Positions 59,849 through 64,000 of a stretch of 64,000 nucleotides of DNA are shown piece by piece. Numbering within the stretch: the first letter of the stretch is position 1; each line of letters begins with the position of its first letter. Made by a program: the position numbers and the translations under genes. Source of the stretch: Balanoglossus misakiensis (lineage: Eukaryota > Hemichordata); contig CM082596.2 of assembly GCA_040954595.2 (NCBI GenBank), positions 6,200,001 through 6,264,000 of the forward strand. The letters are read 5' to 3'. Below the pieces are notes generated by a model. It searched no databases, had not been told where the DNA came from, and saw only the letters and a program-made list of their open reading frames with translations.

Positions 59849-60706
59849 ACATCTGTATTTTAATTAGAGTTCTGTAAAATGAAAATTTGTGTTCGTCTGA
59901 TAAGAAGATTATTTTCATTCCTGCATTGTGAGTTGGGAGAGTTCATGCAGCACTAACAACACAATCAAATGACGGCTTCAGACAACCGAGGATTAATCAG
60001 ACATGATGAGTACGAGGAGGAATATGGTTACTTTACAGTAATTGTGGACTTAAGGAAATTAAGTCTCAGAGCACTGGAGTGTACTGTTCGAGAGGGTTTT
60101 ATCGACTTGGATAATTCCGAGTGTTATCAGTGAATAGAGGGTCGTCGTTTTGAATTTGAGTTTGGAGTTGGTTCAGTGGACCCGACTGATGAAGTGCTAA
60201 GCCTTTCTGTGTGCTTGGTTCACTTTGGATTTTGTCAGGGATCATTAGTTTCTAATCCTGATTCGTTTCCTTGCTGGATAGCGTTGGTGTGGGCTTGTGT
60301 TGAGTATTAGCAGCTCACTGGTGCGGCAGCCATCTTTTAAATCAGACTGCGCACGTTTTGTAATGAAAGGCATGATGTGTTCAGATGTTACAAATGGTAA
60401 ATATTATGACTTGCGAAAGAGGGGGGCTTAGAATATATCTTAAGAGCTATAGTCGCGAAGAAATTCTATGCCATCCTTCTGACGTGAGTTGGATGAATTC
60501 CACGCCCGACTCCCAAGGGCCGAGTGAGCTCCATTAACAGATTTGTAATGAGACGGTGCAAAGGAGTAAACGCATAGCTCGATGACATTTTGGATGCAAT
60601 AATGGATATAGCACTTTTTGAAGCAAAATTATTTGATACTAGTGAAATTCGAGCTGTTTCTACTATAGGTAATTCTTTCAACGCAGCGTGAAGTGTGAGA
60701 GCAAAA

Positions 60707-60877
60707 ATGGAGCTTTTGAGAACAGATAAAATGAGACCATTATCCGTGCGAAAGCGCAGGGAACTACACGTGATGCGACGGACAATGCCAGCGTGGACTG
60801 CATGTAATTCCTTTGCATTAGCGCGAGAGACTTTCTTTAGAATTCTTGAAGTTCTTCAGGCCGACCGCAGCTGTTAG
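60707..60877 (+). CDS. Small ORF, 56 codons, strong start context
   Basis: ATG with A at -3 and G at +4 opens a very basic frame (MELLRTDKMRPLSVRKRREL, later SFALARETFFRILEVLQADR) ending in TAG. The second half could form an amphipathic helix. No splice donor or family is recognised. Confidence 0.2.
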   Translation: MELLRTDKMRPLSVRKRRELHVMRRTMPAWTACNSFALARETFFRILEVLQADRSC

Positions 60878-63800
60878 GTTCTCGGTAAAAGTGTGAAAGT
60901 AGACAGGAGAAGTTTTTCCCGGAAAAAATTGCAGTGGCTGACAGGTGAAGAGCTCTTGAACGCTGGAATCCTGACAGGTGTATAAAAACAGTCATATGTC
61001 CAGGCGGCATGAGGTATGCTCAGAAGGCACAGAGAGAACAAACCCATGAATGATTAATGGTCGCCAAGTACATGTACGTCACAGTGCTAGTCCCTGTGTA
61101 ATACTAGCGCACCAGATAATTAAATCACCAGGTAGTTCCGTTCGAGCAAATTTGTCAGTATGCAAGTTTCCGCGATCGAACGTCCGTAATTTCAACTTTG
61201 AATAGCCAATGCAGATCTGTGCCCTCGTCACACACTCATAGCAGCAATCTTTGTGAGAACAATTCATAATTTTAGCACGGCAGTTTATATCTATTCGTAA
61301 AAATACCCCCATTCTTTCACACTTTTATTCTAACCGGTTAAAACATTTGCACCAACTGGTCATGTGCTGACTATTATCTTTAGTCAGATGTAACAAATTA
61401 TTGTTATTGTGTAATAAATCTTGGACGAGTGCTTGTTCCAAATCCATCAGTTTTTCCCCCTTGTAATCATGCAGAAATCTATAGAATTATGTGCCCTGCA
61501 GGATGCCTTTAATAATGAATCTAGCAGTTTATCTCCAAGGACATCGAGTAATTAGGATCGCTTCAGTTGCTTATGTGTGGAAGGTTGTGTTTTGCAGTTG
61601 TAAATAATGCTCGTAAAAATGGTCACCGCACTGGGTAGTAAAAAATCCTCCAATTTTTCATAGAAGACATACAATGCAGAATTATGCATTACCATATGGT
61701 TGTGTTAACCCCATCCAATGCATCATTTTTCTCCATTTACTCTTTGTAAAGAATTAATTTTACATGCTTGAGCTTTTATATGATTTTCCAGGGGATTTAA
61801 GCCGCATAGAAAAAATGTCTCCTACTTTTATAACCATAGTGACTGTGATTTTAAGTTCCATGGTGACAGATGTTGGATATTCTGTAGCTGCACGTAAATT
61901 GACAGTTCCAATCTATACATGTACCGGTAGTCGCAAAGGACAAACTTGATATTCAGGTGTCTCGGTGCTCTACCTGTGTACAACTGATAGGTGGTCAAAT
62001 GTCACAATGTTACATCCTGCCCAGACTGTCAGTTTGATACCCCAGGGACCTGGAGCGATGCATTTGCTGTCAACTCTAGTTTGCGATTGGCCCCGGCCTG
62101 TGAGTCATTGTGCCTAGGTGTCATTCTCGCAGTCTGTGTGTCATGTTTCCAATCAGTGAGGTGTCTAAGATATAAATGCAAAAGCCTGTACTTTTAGCAC
62201 TTAAAAAATCTGCCACACCTCGATTTTTGTTTGGGTGCATAGGGTAGTCCTGAATCATACTGGTTAAACCCAAATTTGCTAGTATTTTACAGCTTGATGT
62301 GCTAAATCATTTTATGTCTCCACTCATACCATGTTGAACAGTGCTGATATGTGAATACTTAGATGGTCTATCAATAATTTGATATATTTAACAAAGAAAT
62401 GTGGAAGTAATATATGTACAAGTTCAGGTACATCATGCTCACAATACAAATGAGAGTCCCTCGACAGTTCAGCATGTATCTTTATTCGCAGAACCTCATA
62501 AATAATGTTCGTAGATGGCAATAGGGCTGTTTCAGATGTTCCTCAGAAAAATTTACATCTTTTAATACTAGAACACATCGAGGACCAGAATAATACTGTA
62601 CTCTATCCCTCTCTCAAAATCTGCATGTAGTTGATGGCTGAGAAAAACAAACATGAATACCATCAGTCATCCTGCCATGTTCAACTGCGAATTGATTGAC
62701 CCAGTTTCTGCATCATTTAGTGTGATTTACAGTTTGTTGAAGGGCATATGTGTCGGAGGTCGTGATTATTAAATTTTAATGCTAGCTTATGATCACAATG
62801 TTAATATATTATGATGACGCCAGGAAGCACAGTTGACTGACTTTGTTTGGTTTGGGGGAATTTATCAAGTCCTTTTTTCATGATATATACAAAATAAAAT
62901 CATAGATGAATGCTCTGTGTACGATTAATTTGAAAGGTTATAGTTTAACAATGAGCAAAACAGATGAAATATGGTTGTAAATAATGCTGGTAGTTGTTTG
63001 AAACATTGATTAAAGTAACCAGTGGATTGTCACAATTTTCAAAGGTCAGTTGGAGTATCTTAAGTGCATTTATGTCAGAAATATTTCAAGTAAAATGAAA
63101 AATGGACAGGTGTGTTTAAATATGTGTAAACCTACTCCTCTTGGGTTTTAACCTATCAGTTTTAATGGCTTGGTTCAAAGTTCAAGCCATTTGTGGACAA
63201 AATGGAGAGTAAAGGTCTGTTAGGCTAAATGAATTTCATGTCAGTAGGTTTATTTCTCAAACTGCACATGTGTTCATAAGCAGTAGAATGTTTTCTCTCG
63301 CTCTCATTTGTATTGATGCAAGATAGTGTACTGGTCTAAATGCATAGAATTCCTCTATCAGTGTCACCATCATACAATGCAGAATACTCAGTGAGAATCC
63401 TTCATTTTGGAAAGCCTGCTAATAGCTCACTGTTTCACCCCCTGAAAGCTCATTACATGTAATCGGCTTTCTCAGAAACATCTGAGACCCGCTTCTGAGA
63501 TGTGACTAGCTCACATGACTGATGGTTATATCTACTTAAGTCGGCGAATTGTGCGTATGACACTAGGTCATCGACGGGTTCAAAGAACGTACTACATCTC
63601 CCAGAAAGTGATGACCTATCCTTTCAATAATTCTTCTCATCTGAGCAAAATATTTTTATTGAGGGAAACCGTATTTCTTGATGAAAAGTACTGATTGCCA
63701 GAATTCGGGAAATCCATGAGTGAATTGTAGGCATGTCTCCCTGTCCCCTAAATGAAACTTAAAAGTGTTAAGTACTGGCAACAGACCCCACACCCGTAGT

Positions 63801-64000
63801 ACTAAATTTGCTTTGAAGAATTATTGCTTTTTCTCAGGAAACCTGATATTCTGAGAGTAATAATCCGGAAGGGTTATAAACGTTTGTGAAATAGAGGTGT
63901 GAAAGAGGTTTCATTTTCTCCTCGATTCATATTGCAAGCTGTTAGGCCACACGGGAAGGGTTTTTCGTTTTGGATTTATTGACTCATCCAAAAAATTTCC
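60878..64000. other. No supported gene
   Basis: AT-rich DNA with scattered short frames. One has an acceptor-like TATATGATTTTCCAG at 61791 followed by an open frame, but no donor or phase partner was found. Confidence 0.35.

Noticed and set aside
36186-64000. Kinase-domain exons for the TAIRE-type gene
   Set aside because: I looked for glycine-loop, PxTAIRE, HRDLKPQN and DFG-encoding stretches by eye and saw none. A profile search on the full sequence would be decisive.
1-64000. tRNA, rRNA, CRISPR arrays, prokaryotic or viral genes
   Set aside because: No cloverleaf-type A/B boxes, rRNA-like blocks or spaced direct repeats were seen. Intron structure and promoters are eukaryotic throughout.

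Overview
This is animal nuclear DNA, most likely from a marine invertebrate bilaterian. Coding exons are short, GT-AG spliced and separated by long AT-rich introns. Local CpG-rich patches carry YY1/ETS-type promoter motifs, and there are many microsatellites and small MITE-like repeats. There are no operons, Shine-Dalgarno sites or prokaryotic genes. Most long open frames here are chance or repeat-derived, so the calls below rest on splice sites, exon phase, start context and protein motifs. The species cannot be fixed from the sequence.

Region 1 (1 to about 18 kb) is gene-poor. It has simple repeats, two foldback or hairpin structures (5.28-5.40 kb and 5.57-5.63 kb), one well-supported start exon (11133-11252, +), a weaker start-exon candidate (7319-7486, +), and a CpG island at 11.44-12.06 kb with a full CRE and a perfect RFX X-box.

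Region 2 (18.1-20.6 kb) is the highlight: a complete two-exon + strand gene for a 554-residue protein with about ten N-terminal leucine-rich repeats and a C-terminal caspase fold. The catalytic His and Cys are kept. Two of the three residues that normally bind the P1 aspartate are replaced, and there is no DED, CARD or death domain. It looks like an LRR-sensor fused to a pseudo- or altered-specificity caspase.

Region 3 (21.5-30.8 kb, - strand) is a six-exon gene reconstructed here, whose exons all join in phase from an ATG to a stop (194 residues). It runs tail-to-tail toward the LRR-caspase gene. Its product is unrecognised; it carries two RVxF-type protein phosphatase 1 docking motifs. Its promoter has a perfect 10-bp CLEAR/E-box and an ETS/YY1/CCAAT cluster.

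Region 4 (31.2-33.9 kb, +) is a cluster of well-spliced exons whose frame assignment is ambiguous. One exon is open in two frames, and each frame fits a different exon chain.

Region 5 (33.9 kb onward, +) starts a gene whose first three coding exons join in phase and encode a basic motif like the N-terminus of PFTAIRE/PCTAIRE (CDK14-18) kinases. The kinase domain is not in the window, so the rest (36-64 kb) is probably mostly long-intron or intergenic DNA. It holds a TA-flanked MITE, a second copy of a 90-bp repeat, further perfect or near-perfect X-boxes, a CpG patch at 51.5 kb, a pentanucleotide satellite at 56.5 kb and several weak exon or ORF candidates.
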